A stretch of 36,418 nucleotides of DNA from JBKPFU01 sp046728975 (GTDB lineage: Bacteria; Actinomycetota; Thermoleophilia; Gaiellales; Gaiellaceae), in contig JBKPFU010000010.1 in NCBI GenBank assembly GCA_046728975.1, positions 1 to 36,418 of the forward strand. The letters are read 5' to 3'. The notes below the pieces were generated by a model. The model saw nothing but the letters and a program-made list of their open reading frames with translations. It had not been told where the DNA came from and made no database searches. Shown here piece after piece: positions 24,319 to 31,505 of this stretch (position 1 is its first letter; every line of letters starts with the position of its first letter). A program made the translations under genes and the position numbers.

Positions 24319-26202
24319 CTGACGCAGGTCGCGCAACAGCCCCTGCATCGCGCCCTCGGGCTGACCGACGGGGAATTCGACCGTATCTGCGACCTGCTCG
24401 AGCGCGACCCGAATCATTTCGAGCTCGCCGTCTTCTCGCTGCTTTGGTCGGAGCACTGTGGCTACAAGCATTCGGCGCCGCTGCTCAAGAGGCTGCCGTC
24501 GCACGGGGAGCGTGTCCTCCAGGGGCCCGGAGAAAACGCCGGCGTGATCGACATCGGCGACGGACTCGCGGTCGCCTTCAAGGTCGAGAGCCACAACCAC
24601 CCGACGGCGGTCGAGCCGTTTCAGGGCGCCGCCACCGGCGTCGGCGGGATTCTCCGCGACATCGTCGCGATGGGCGCGCGGCCGATCGCGCTGCTCGACG
24701 GGCTGCGCTTCGGCTCGCCCGACTGGATGTTCAAACGCGCCGTGGCCGGTATCGCCCACTACGGGAATTGCGTGGGAGTGGCGACGGTTGGCGGCGAGGC
24801 TGTCTTCGACGAGGCATATCGCCACAACTGTCTTGTCAACGCCATGTGCGTCGGGCTTCTTCCCGGTGAGCGCCTCACGCGCGCCCGGGCAAGCGGAGCC
24901 GGGAGCGCGGTTGTCGTGTACGGCGCGACCACCGGCCGCGACGGGATCGGCGGCGCAAGCGTGCTTGCGAGCCAGGAGCTCGGTGAGGGTGACGACGACA
25001 AGCGGCCGTCGGTCCAGATCGGCGATCCCTTCATGGGCAAGAAGCTGATCGAGGCCAGCCTCGAGCTCGTCGAGCGCGGTTTGGTGGATTCGCTGCAGGA
25101 CTGTGGCGCCGCCGGGCTGGCCTCGGCGCTCGCGGAGATGGCTCGAGACGGCGCCGGGGTCGACGTTCACCTCGACCGCGTGCCGCTGCGGGAGGACGAC
25201 CTCGAGCCCTGGGAGATCATGATCTCCGAGAGCCAGGAGCGGATGGTCGCGGTCACGTCCGAGGTCGAGGAGGTCGCGGCGGTGCTCGAACGCTGGGAGC
25301 TCCACCACGCCGTCGTCGGCGAGGTCACCGACTCCGGTGAGCTGCGCGCCTTCTTCGGCGCCGAGGTAGTCGGCGAGATTCCGGCCGCGCTGCTGACCGA
25401 CGAATGCCCTCGGTACGAGGTCGAGCGCGAGCCGAGGTCGGCGGCGCGCCCGAACGTCGACGCGGTCAACTTCGAGCGCAAGGACTGGATCTACGAGCAG
25501 TACGACCAGCTCGTGCAGTCGCGGACGGTGAGGCGGCCGGGGCTCGACGCCGCGGTGCTCCGGCTGCGGCCGTCGTACCGGGGCCTCGCCGTCTCGCTCG
25601 ACGGCCCGCCGCTCGGCGAGCGCGATCCGTTCGCGGCGGGACGGGAGGCGGTGCTCGATGCGGCCCGGAATGTCGCGTGCGCCGGAGCCGAGCCTGTCGC
25701 GCTCACCGACTGCCTCAACTTCGCGAATCCCGAGAAGCCCGAGATTGGCTGGGAGCTGGAGCAGGCGATCGAAGGGATCGCGCAGGCGGCCACGGCGCTC
25801 GGCATCCCCGTCGTCTCCGGCAACGTCTCGCTCTACAACGAGACCGACGGCCGTGGGATCCCGCCGACGCCGGTGGTCGGCTGCGTGGGCATCGTTCCCG
25901 ACGTGCGGCTGCTGCCCAACGGCTGGCGCGCGGGCGACGTCGTGCTCCTCGCAGAGGCCGGCGGAGACGACGCGGCCCTGATCGAGTTCGTCTGGCGCGC
26001 GGCTCAACATCTCTCGCTCGCGCACGACGTCAGCGACGGCGGGCTCGAGCACGCCGTCGGCGAAGCCGCGAGCTGGAGCGGGCGCGAAGCACGGCTCGAC
26101 GACACGGAGGCGCCGTACGGCTCGGTCGTGCTCGCGTGCGATGCCGGCGCCGTCGAGCGGCTCGACTGGCACCATCTACGGGTGATCGGAGTAGTTCACT
26201 AA
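24319..26202 (+). CDS. purL: Phosphoribosylformylglycinamidine synthase PurL (small form)
   Basis: PurL converts FGAR, ATP and ammonia to FGAM in purine synthesis. At about 627 residues it is the short form that works with PurS and the glutaminase PurQ, neither of which is in the window. Visible motifs are SLLWSEHCGYKHS (40-52), KVESHNHPTAVEPFQGAATG (ATP/substrate loop), GGEAVFD and, in the second half, LNFANPEKPEI and VSGNVSLYNE. From the in-frame TGA at 24202 down to GTG 24544 there is no ATG, GTG or TTG, and starting at 24544 would delete the essential first 75 residues. The CTG at 24319, giving LTQVAQQPLHRALGLT, fits homologues I remember beginning xTQVA, and lies seven bases after a -10 box. 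A sequencing error removing a start codon is the alternative. Confidence 0.9.
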   Translation: MTQVAQQPLHRALGLTDGEFDRICDLLERDPNHFELAVFSLLWSEHCGYKHSAPLLKRLPSHGERVLQGPGENAGVIDIGDGLAVAFKVESHNHPTAVEPFQGAATGVGGILRDIVAMGARPIALLDGLRFGSPDWMFKRAVAGIAHYGNCVGVATVGGEAVFDEAYRHNCLVNAMCVGLLPGERLTRARASGAGSAVVVYGATTGRDGIGGASVLASQELGEGDDDKRPSVQIGDPFMGKKLIEASLELVERGLVDSLQDCGAAGLASALAEMARDGAGVDVHLDRVPLREDDLEPWEIMISESQERMVAVTSEVEEVAAVLERWELHHAVVGEVTDSGELRAFFGAEVVGEIPAALLTDECPRYEVEREPRSAARPNVDAVNFERKDWIYEQYDQLVQSRTVRRPGLDAAVLRLRPSYRGLAVSLDGPPLGERDPFAAGREAVLDAARNVACAGAEPVALTDCLNFANPEKPEIGWELEQAIEGIAQAATALGIPVVSGNVSLYNETDGRGIPPTPVVGCVGIVPDVRLLPNGWRAGDVVLLAEAGGDDAALIEFVWRAAQHLSLAHDVSDGGLEHAVGEAASWSGREARLDDTEAPYGSVVLACDAGAVERLDWHHLRVIGVVH

Positions 26203-26299
26203 GTGGCGGCACCCTTCCTCACATCTCGTGCCCGCCTGGTGGCTGCAAAGCATCGTTCGGCCATGTCCTCAGTCGCGCACGTAGCCTCGCGTCATCCCA

Positions 26300-26351
26300 G
26301 GACGCGTATGCGTTTGCGTCCTCGCCGAACTCGCTTTTCGCCATCGGCGAG
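26300..26351 (+). promoter_or_regulatory. Two hairpins in the purF leader
   Basis: GGACGC (26300-26305) pairs with GCGTCC (26316-26321), and CTCGCCGA (26321-26328) pairs perfectly with TCGGCGAG (26344-26351). They lie in the 176-base purL-purF gap, ending 27 bases before the purF ATG. They might act on transcription or translation of purF. No known purine riboswitch or PurR box is recognisable. Confidence 0.3.
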
Positions 26352-26378
26352 CGCGTTCTGCTCGGGCGGGCGCCGCTG

Positions 26379-27764
26379 ATGTGCGGCGTCTTCGGCATCC
26401 GCGCGCCGGGCCGGGACGTGGCGCGCGTCACGTACTTCGGCCTGTTTGCGCTCCAGCACCGTGGCCAGGAATCGGCGGGAATCGCCGTCTCCGACAACGG
26501 TCGCCTGACCGTGCTGCGCGACATGGGCCTCGTCACGCAGGTGTTCGACGAGCAGAAGCTGCGCGGGCTTCGCGGCGACGTCGCGATTGGGCACACGCGC
26601 TATTCGACGACCGGCTCGACGAAGTGGTCGAACGCCCAGCCGATCGTTCAGCACGGGCGCGCGCGGACGGTCGCGCTCGGACACAACGGCAACCTCACGA
26701 ATTCGACCGAGCTGCGCGACGCCCTTCAGGCCGACGGCGTCCGGCTCACTTCGACGTCGGACACGGAGGTGATCGCCGCCCTGATCGCGAACGACCCCGC
26801 CCCCCTCGAGGAGGCCGTGACCAACGCCGCGTCGCGCCTCGAAGGCGCGTTCACGATCGTGACGCTCTCGGAGGGCAAGCTGCTCGGCGCGCGCGACCCG
26901 CACGGTTTTCGCCCGCTGTGCCTGGGCCGTCTCGACGGCGAGTGGGTTCTGGCGTCGGAAACGTGCGCCCTCGACCTCGTCGGCGCCGAGCTGGAGCGCG
27001 AGGTCGGACCCGGCGAGCTGGTCGTGATCGCCGAGGACGGCTGTCGCACGATCGAGCTCGCAAACGAGGTCAAGCCTGCGTTCTGCATCTTCGAGTTCTT
27101 CTATCTCGCCCGGCCTGACTCCCGCCTCAACGGAGTCGAGATGCACGGGGCGAGAGTGCGGATGGGCGAGCGGCTGGCCGAGGAGGCGCCGGTCGATGCC
27201 GATCTGGTGCTGCCGATTCCGGACTCAGGCACGCCCGCCGCGATCGGCTTCGCGCGAGCGAGCGGGATCCCGTTCAGCGAAGGCCTGATCAAGAACCGCT
27301 ACGTGGGACGGACGTTCATCCAGCCCGACCAGGGACTGCGCCGGCAGGGGGTGAAGCTGAAGTTCAACCCGCTCGCCGAGGTGAAGGGGAAGCGCGTCGT
27401 CGCGGTCGACGACTCGATCGTCCGCGGAAATACAACCCGGGAGATCGTCGCCATGCTCTTCGACGCCGGCGCGGCCGAGGTGCACGTCCGCGTCTCCGCA
27501 CCGCCGATCGTCTCGCAGTGCTACTACGGCATCGACTTCGCGGACGAGGACGAGCTGATCGCCGCCGGCCGTTCGGTCGAGGAGGTCCGTGAATACATCG
27601 GGGCGACCTCGCTGGCCTATCTCTCCCTCGAGGGCCTGCAGGCGTCGACTCGCCGGCCGGCATCGTCGTTTTGCCGCGCCTGTCTGACGCGCCAGTATCC
27701 GACGAAGGTGCCGGAGGCGGCCGCGAAGCTGCGCTTCGAGACGGCCGCTCCGGTCGCCGAGTAA
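26379..27764 (+). CDS. purF: Amidophosphoribosyltransferase (first step of purine synthesis)
   Basis: PurF makes phosphoribosylamine from PRPP and glutamine. The 461-residue protein has an N-terminal Ntn glutaminase whose nucleophile Cys2 follows Met1 directly (MCGVFGI), so only Met removal is needed and no propeptide exists. The PRPP site VVAVDDSIVRGNT is at 341-353. Cys236, Cys381, Cys432 and Cys435 (FCIFEF, SQCYYG, FCRAC) occupy the positions of the 4Fe-4S ligands of the Bacillus subtilis enzyme, so an oxygen-sensitive cluster is expected. The frame is open upstream to 25404 but that part lies within purL in another frame. ATG 26379 is the only start giving Cys2. It is convergent with the gene at 27768. 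Confidence 0.96.
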   Translation: MCGVFGIRAPGRDVARVTYFGLFALQHRGQESAGIAVSDNGRLTVLRDMGLVTQVFDEQKLRGLRGDVAIGHTRYSTTGSTKWSNAQPIVQHGRARTVALGHNGNLTNSTELRDALQADGVRLTSTSDTEVIAALIANDPAPLEEAVTNAASRLEGAFTIVTLSEGKLLGARDPHGFRPLCLGRLDGEWVLASETCALDLVGAELEREVGPGELVVIAEDGCRTIELANEVKPAFCIFEFFYLARPDSRLNGVEMHGARVRMGERLAEEAPVDADLVLPIPDSGTPAAIGFARASGIPFSEGLIKNRYVGRTFIQPDQGLRRQGVKLKFNPLAEVKGKRVVAVDDSIVRGNTTREIVAMLFDAGAAEVHVRVSAPPIVSQCYYGIDFADEDELIAAGRSVEEVREYIGATSLAYLSLEGLQASTRRPASSFCRACLTRQYPTKVPEAAAKLRFETAAPVAE

Positions 27765-27767
27765 CCG

Positions 27768-28022
27768 CTACTGCTCGAGGACGCGGCTCGCCTTCGCGAT
27801 TCCGCGGCTCAGCAGGTACGCCGCGCCGAGCACGACGTTCGCGAAGGCCCAGTCATTTACGTTCCACGCGTCGTCGAACAAGAGAAATGCGAGAAAGACG
27901 TTGATGACGATCAGGGCGAAAAACTCGGCATTGCCTGGTATCGGCATACGGGCGACGCTCAGATTGCTCGCCACCGTATATCCAGGACCGGTGCCGCCCT
28001 GCTCGGGGGGCGTCGTCGACAT
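27768..28022 (-). CDS. Small membrane protein of unknown function
   Basis: An 84-residue protein with a polar N-tail (MSTTPPEQGGTGPGYTVASN), two hydrophobic stretches (about 34-49, FFALIVINVFLAFLLF; 56-73, WAFANVVLGAAYLLSRGI) and a short basic end. No family recognised. The ATG at 28022 has AAAGGAG seven bases upstream, strong evidence of translation. It is the last gene of a ctaG-VOC-orf84 run (gaps 18 and 18 bases), and stops three bases from the end of purF. Confidence 0.75.
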   Translation of the reverse strand: MSTTPPEQGGTGPGYTVASNLSVARMPIPGNAEFFALIVINVFLAFLLFDDAWNVNDWAFANVVLGAAYLLSRGIAKASRVLEQ

Positions 28023-28040
28023 GTGGTCTCCTTTCTCCGG

Positions 28041-28454
28041 TCACGCAGCCTGGCCGGGGATATGGACTATCTCCAGCTTTATGCCGTCGGGGTCGTAAAA
28101 AAACACCGCGTAGTAGCCGGGGATGTACGCGTACTCCTCCGGTCCGCTCTCGATCTCCACACCCTGCGCCCGGAGCCAGTCGGCGCGCTCGTTGACAGCC
28201 CCACGGGACATGGCCTCGATCGCCACGTGGTGGAGGCCCACGGCGTAGCGGTCGTGCGTCCCTTCCGACTGCGCCTGACGCAAGCCGATCGACGTGCCGG
28301 GCCCGGTCAAGTAGTAGATCGTCTCGCCGCGCTCCCCCTCGACCTCGCCTAACCCATGCCAGCCCAGCGGACCGAGCAGCTCGCGGTAGAACGGCAGGCT
28401 GCGCTCGATCGAGGACACGACCAGGTCGACGTGGTGGACGCCGGTGGAGCGCAT
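28041..28454 (-). CDS. VOC (glyoxalase/bleomycin-resistance) superfamily protein
   Basis: A 137-residue protein with two beta-alpha-beta-beta-beta modules: TGVHHVDLVVSSIERSLPFY with its metal-ligand type His at the start of the first, GLHHVAIEA opening the second, and FFYDPDGIKLEIVHIPG closing it, with Glu in KLEIV as the last expected metal ligand. Members include glyoxalase I, dioxygenases and resistance proteins; substrate unknown. ATG at 28454 opens the domain directly, with no evident Shine-Dalgarno. It lies 18 bases after ctaG on the same strand. Confidence 0.88.
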   Translation of the reverse strand: MRSTGVHHVDLVVSSIERSLPFYRELLGPLGWHGLGEVEGERGETIYYLTGPGTSIGLRQAQSEGTHDRYAVGLHHVAIEAMSRGAVNERADWLRAQGVEIESGPEEYAYIPGYYAVFFYDPDGIKLEIVHIPGQAA

Positions 28455-28472
28455 GTGTTGCTCGACACGAAT

Positions 28473-29342
28473 TCAGCGCTGGGGGGTTAGATCCTCCGCG
28501 CGTCCGTACCGAACGGCGCGCTTGACGGCCCGCGGGTCGAGGCCCCGCTCCAGGAGCTCCTGGCGCAGCTCACCCTCGGCCGCGAGCCGCAGGAAGAGCC
28601 AGGCCAGGGCGGCGAGCGTCACGATCGAGCCCTCGATCATCATCACGGTGCCGGCCAGGGCTTGGTCGTGGAGCGGCGAGATCCCCCATCGCTCCGAGGG
28701 CGCCTCATAGAACGAGTAGAACACCGTCCCCGACCAGAGGAAGATGTTCCCGAGCAGGGTCTCGACCAGTCGGACAATTGCGATGTACCCGAGCTTGAAG
28801 CCCGTGCCAAACCATTCGGGCGCGGGCAGCGTCTCGACGACCGGTGCCCACATCAGGCCACCCGCAGTGAAGAAGCAGAAGTGCTCGAGCGCGTGGATGG
28901 AGTCGTGGTGCAGGGCGGCCTCGTAGAGGAACGGGACGTGCCAGGCGCACAGGTTGATCGCCCAGATCGGTAGCGCCACGAGCGGGTGGGTCAGGACCCG
29001 CAGCCGGCTTACCCAGCCGAGACTCAGCAACGGCCGCAGGATCGGGCCCGTCAGCCCCGCGACGAAGCAGAGCGGCGCGAGATCCCCGAGCAGGACGTGC
29101 TGCAGCATGTGCATGAAGAAGAACTGCTGCTCGCCGAACGCATCGATCGGGGAGGCAAGGGCGAGCAGCACGAGCACGAGCCCGAGGACGAACACGAACA
29201 CGCGCCACCCGGGCACGGGCGTGCCGCGGCGACGGAGCGTGCGCGCGCGCACGAAGTAGGCCCCTGCGACGACCACGGTCGGCGCCAGCTGAAGCGGCTC
29301 CAGACTCCAGCTCGTCAACAGCGACGGGCCGTTTGCGACCAC
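28473..29342 (-). CDS. ctaG: Cytochrome c oxidase assembly protein, CtaG (Caa3_CtaG) family
   Basis: A 289-residue membrane protein with about seven helices and the family's conserved His-rich segments: FFFMHMLQHVLLGDLAPL, WHVPFLYEAALHHDSIHALEHFCFF-type helix pair (His residues near 130-150) and LHDQALAGTVMMIEGS. Caa3_CtaG proteins are needed for copper-dependent cytochrome caa3 oxidase assembly in Bacillus. No oxidase subunit is present here. The GTG at 29342 is six bases downstream of a TAGACT -10 box and lacks a Shine-Dalgarno, so the mRNA is probably leaderless. It heads a three-gene minus-strand operon set between purF and purM. Confidence 0.9.
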   Translation of the reverse strand: MVANGPSLLTSWSLEPLQLAPTVVVAGAYFVRARTLRRRGTPVPGWRVFVFVLGLVLVLLALASPIDAFGEQQFFFMHMLQHVLLGDLAPLCFVAGLTGPILRPLLSLGWVSRLRVLTHPLVALPIWAINLCAWHVPFLYEAALHHDSIHALEHFCFFTAGGLMWAPVVETLPAPEWFGTGFKLGYIAIVRLVETLLGNIFLWSGTVFYSFYEAPSERWGISPLHDQALAGTVMMIEGSIVTLAALAWLFLRLAAEGELRQELLERGLDPRAVKRAVRYGRAEDLTPQR

Positions 29343-29348
29343 GACCGG

Positions 29349-29358
29349 AGTCTAGAAT
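29349..29358. promoter_or_regulatory. Overlapping divergent -10 boxes for ctaG and the 203-aa VOC gene
   Basis: On the minus strand TAGACT (29354-29349) ends six bases before the ctaG GTG. On the plus strand TAGAAT (29353-29358) points toward the VOC gene at 29399. They share two bases around a TCTAGA palindrome, so RNA polymerase could occupy only one at a time. No -35 boxes stand out. Confidence 0.45.
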
Positions 29359-29398
29359 TCGCCTGCTAACTGGGACCCGCCCAGACGTCGGCCGCACC

Positions 29399-30010
29399 GT
29401 GCAGCTCTTCCATTACCACCTCGTGACCAGCAAGCTGCGCGAGGTCGAGGCGCGCTACATCGCGAAGCTCGGATTCCAGCTGATCGCCCGCTACGGCCGG
29501 ATCGGCGACGAGGAGCTCTACTCGGAGGGCGGGGTCCCCTGGGAGGAGCTCGACCGCCAGGGCTTCAAGCTCCGCCTGACCGAGCTCGAGCGCGGCGCGG
29601 TCAATGTGGTCGTTCAGCCCGGGCAATGGGAGCTTCCGCGCGTCGACCATCTCGGCTTCGCGCTCGACGAAGAAGAGTTCGCCGCGACGATCGACCGGGC
29701 AAAAGCCGCCGAGCTTCGCATTCAGGAGCACGGCGGGAAGCGAACGTTCGTGACGACGGGCGCCGGCTACCGGCTGGAGATCCATCCTCCTCGGGATTGG
29801 ATCGACGAGGTACTCGAATCGGCAGACGAGCTGCGGCTTGCCGAGCTGCAGCTCCGCTCGGAGAAGCCGCAGGAGCAGGCGGCGGCGCTGGCACGGCTGC
29901 TCGATATTCCGGTCGACGACTCGGAGATCGAGATCGGACCGACGACGGTGCGCTTCGTCTCCGGCGGCCCGCCTGGTCGGCCGGAGTTGCACGGCGAGTT
30001 CTTCGCCTAG
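29399..30010 (+). CDS. Two-lobed VOC-like protein of unknown function
   Basis: A 203-residue protein starting VQLFHYHLVTSKLREVEARYIAKLGF, which has the strand-helix opening of a VOC module; RVDHLGFALDEEEFAATIDRAK starts a second module and YRLEIHPPRDWIDEV ends it with the usual Glu. A helical section and a third strand set (LRLAELQLRS, TVRFVSGG) follow, so it is longer than a simple glyoxalase. No specific function can be assigned. The GTG at 29399 is chosen because it is where the fold begins; an in-frame CTG at 29363, five bases after the TAGAAT box, would add 12 residues. It is followed after 50 bases by purM on the same strand. Confidence 0.7.
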   Translation: MQLFHYHLVTSKLREVEARYIAKLGFQLIARYGRIGDEELYSEGGVPWEELDRQGFKLRLTELERGAVNVVVQPGQWELPRVDHLGFALDEEEFAATIDRAKAAELRIQEHGGKRTFVTTGAGYRLEIHPPRDWIDEVLESADELRLAELQLRSEKPQEQAAALARLLDIPVDDSEIEIGPTTVRFVSGGPPGRPELHGEFFA

Positions 30011-30028
30011 GAGCTCCCTTCGGGGTCC

Positions 30029-30054
30029 TTGACGACCTGGGCCGCTCTTAGACT
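30029..30054 (+). promoter_or_regulatory. purM promoter
   Basis: TTGACG (30029-30034) and TAGACT (30049-30054) resemble -35 and -10 boxes, although their 14-base spacing is short. The -10 ends six bases before the purM GTG, so a leaderless mRNA is likely for purMNH. Confidence 0.5.
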
Positions 30055-30060
30055 CGGCGA

Positions 30061-30969
30061 GTGAGCTCGAGCGACAAGACCTACGAGGCAGCCGGGGTCT
30101 CTCTCGCATCGGCCGAGGCGATAGTCGGACGGCTGCGTGCCGCGGTCGAGTCGACGGGAGCCGCCGGCTTTGGCGCGTTCGCCGGGCTCTACCCGTTGGA
30201 CGAGCGGCGCCTGCTTGCCGCCACGACCGACTCGGTCGGGACGAAGCTGATCGTCGCGCGGCAGCGCGGCGAGCTTCGCGCGTGCGGCGCCGATCTGGCG
30301 GCGCACTGCATCAACGACGTGCTCACGACGGGCGCCGAGCCGCTCTTCCTCCTTGATTACGTGGCCGCGAACCGGCTCGACGTCGAGCAGGTCGCGGAGC
30401 TCGTCGAAGGCGCCGCCGAAATCTGCCGTGCCGCCGGCTGTGCGCTGATCGGCGGTGAGACGGCGGAGCTTCCCGGGATCTACCGGGAGGAGGAGATCGA
30501 CTTCGCGGGAACCTGCGTCGGGGTCGTGGATCCCGAAGCGCTGATCGACGGCTCGCGGATCGAAGCCGGAGACGCGGTTGTCGGGTTTCCGTCGGCAGGC
30601 GTCCATGCGAACGGTTTCTCGCTCGTCCGACGGGTGCTCGCGGACGAGGACTACGACGGAGCCGACCTGCTCGCCCCCACCCGCCTCTACCTCGACGACG
30701 TGCACTCGCTGCGCGAGCGCGCCGACGTTCGCGGGCTCGCCCACGTCACCGGCGGCGGAATCCTTGGCAACGTCGCGCGCATCGTCCCGGAGGGGCTCGA
30801 GGCGCGCATCGACTGGGAGGCGTGGGAACGCCCGCCCGTTTTCGAGTGGTTGGCGCGCCACGCCGAGGAGGAGGAGCTGCGACGAGTGTTCAACCTCGGC
30901 ATCGGCTTCTGTGCCGTCGTTCGCGATGCGGCGGAAGACGACCTCGTGATCGGAGAGATCACGACTTGA
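30061..30969 (+). CDS. purM: Phosphoribosylformylglycinamidine cyclo-ligase (AIR synthetase)
   Basis: PurM closes the imidazole ring of FGAM to give AIR, using ATP. The 302-residue protein carries TYEAAGVSLASAEA at the start, the ATP/Mg motif TTDSVGTKLIVA, AHCINDVLTTGAEPLFLLDY, GGETAELPGIY and the late HVTGGGILGN. It is shorter than E. coli PurM (about 345), lacking mostly N-terminal and some loop residues, as in several thermophile-like enzymes. The GTG at 30061 is preceded by a -10 box and no Shine-Dalgarno. The stop overlaps the purN start (TTGA), so purM, purN and purH form one coupled unit. Confidence 0.94.
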   Translation: MSSSDKTYEAAGVSLASAEAIVGRLRAAVESTGAAGFGAFAGLYPLDERRLLAATTDSVGTKLIVARQRGELRACGADLAAHCINDVLTTGAEPLFLLDYVAANRLDVEQVAELVEGAAEICRAAGCALIGGETAELPGIYREEEIDFAGTCVGVVDPEALIDGSRIEAGDAVVGFPSAGVHANGFSLVRRVLADEDYDGADLLAPTRLYLDDVHSLRERADVRGLAHVTGGGILGNVARIVPEGLEARIDWEAWERPPVFEWLARHAEEEELRRVFNLGIGFCAVVRDAAEDDLVIGEITT

Positions 30970-31505
30970 TCGGCGTCCTCGTTTCGGGCGAGGGAACCAA
31001 TTTGCAGGCGCTGCTCGACGCAGGGCTGCCGATCGTCGCGGTCGCCTCGAACAACACGAAAGCGCGCGCGCTCGACCGCGCCGCCAAGGCCGGTATCGAC
31101 GCAGGAGCGTTCCCGGCGGCCGAGTTCGACGACCGCGACGAACGTGACCTCGCCATGGCCGATTTCCTCGCCGAACGGGGAGTCGAGCTCGTCGTCTGCG
31201 CCGGGTACATGAACCTGCTGACGAAGCCGTTTCTCGACCGCTTCCCCGACCGGATCATCAACACCCATTCGGCGCCGCTGCCGGCGTTCCCGGGCGCGCG
31301 CCCGATCGAGGACGTGCTCGCGGCCGGCGTCCACGAGACCGCCGCGACCGTCCACTACGTCGACGAAGGCGTCGATACGGGCCGTGTCATCGCGGCGGAG
31401 CGTGTGCCCGTGCTCGAGGGCGACACGGTCGAATCGCTGCGGGAGCGTGTCCAGTCGGTCGAGCACAGGCTTCTTCCGCGCGTCGTGCGCGAGCTGATCG
31501 CTTGA
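30966..31505 (+). CDS. purN: Phosphoribosylglycinamide formyltransferase
   Basis: PurN transfers a formyl group from 10-formyl-tetrahydrofolate to GAR. The 179-residue protein starts at a TTG overlapping the purM stop (TTGA, 30966-30969), giving IGVLVSGEGTNLQALL, the GAR phosphate loop. The catalytic triad is Asn99, His101 and Asp137, with the same spacing as E. coli Asn106/His108/Asp144. The segment around it reads NTHSAPLPAFPG where E. coli-type enzymes have NIHPSLLP, a modest departure. The upstream open frame from 30822 lies inside purM and is not PurN-like. The stop overlaps the purH ATG by one base (TGATG). Confidence 0.94.
   Translation: MIGVLVSGEGTNLQALLDAGLPIVAVASNNTKARALDRAAKAGIDAGAFPAAEFDDRDERDLAMADFLAERGVELVVCAGYMNLLTKPFLDRFPDRIINTHSAPLPAFPGARPIEDVLAAGVHETAATVHYVDEGVDTGRVIAAERVPVLEGDTVESLRERVQSVEHRLLPRVVRELIA

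Noticed and set aside
24262..26175. A 637-codon open frame on the minus strand.
   Set aside because: It is antisense to purL, whose protein is unmistakable. Long antisense frames are expected in GC-rich coding DNA; the translation is Arg/Asp/Val-rich without any family motif.
25404..26378. Possible N-terminal extension of PurF, giving a 786-residue protein.
   Set aside because: It overlaps purL in another frame and would bury the Cys2 nucleophile, which must be N-terminal for glutaminase activity.
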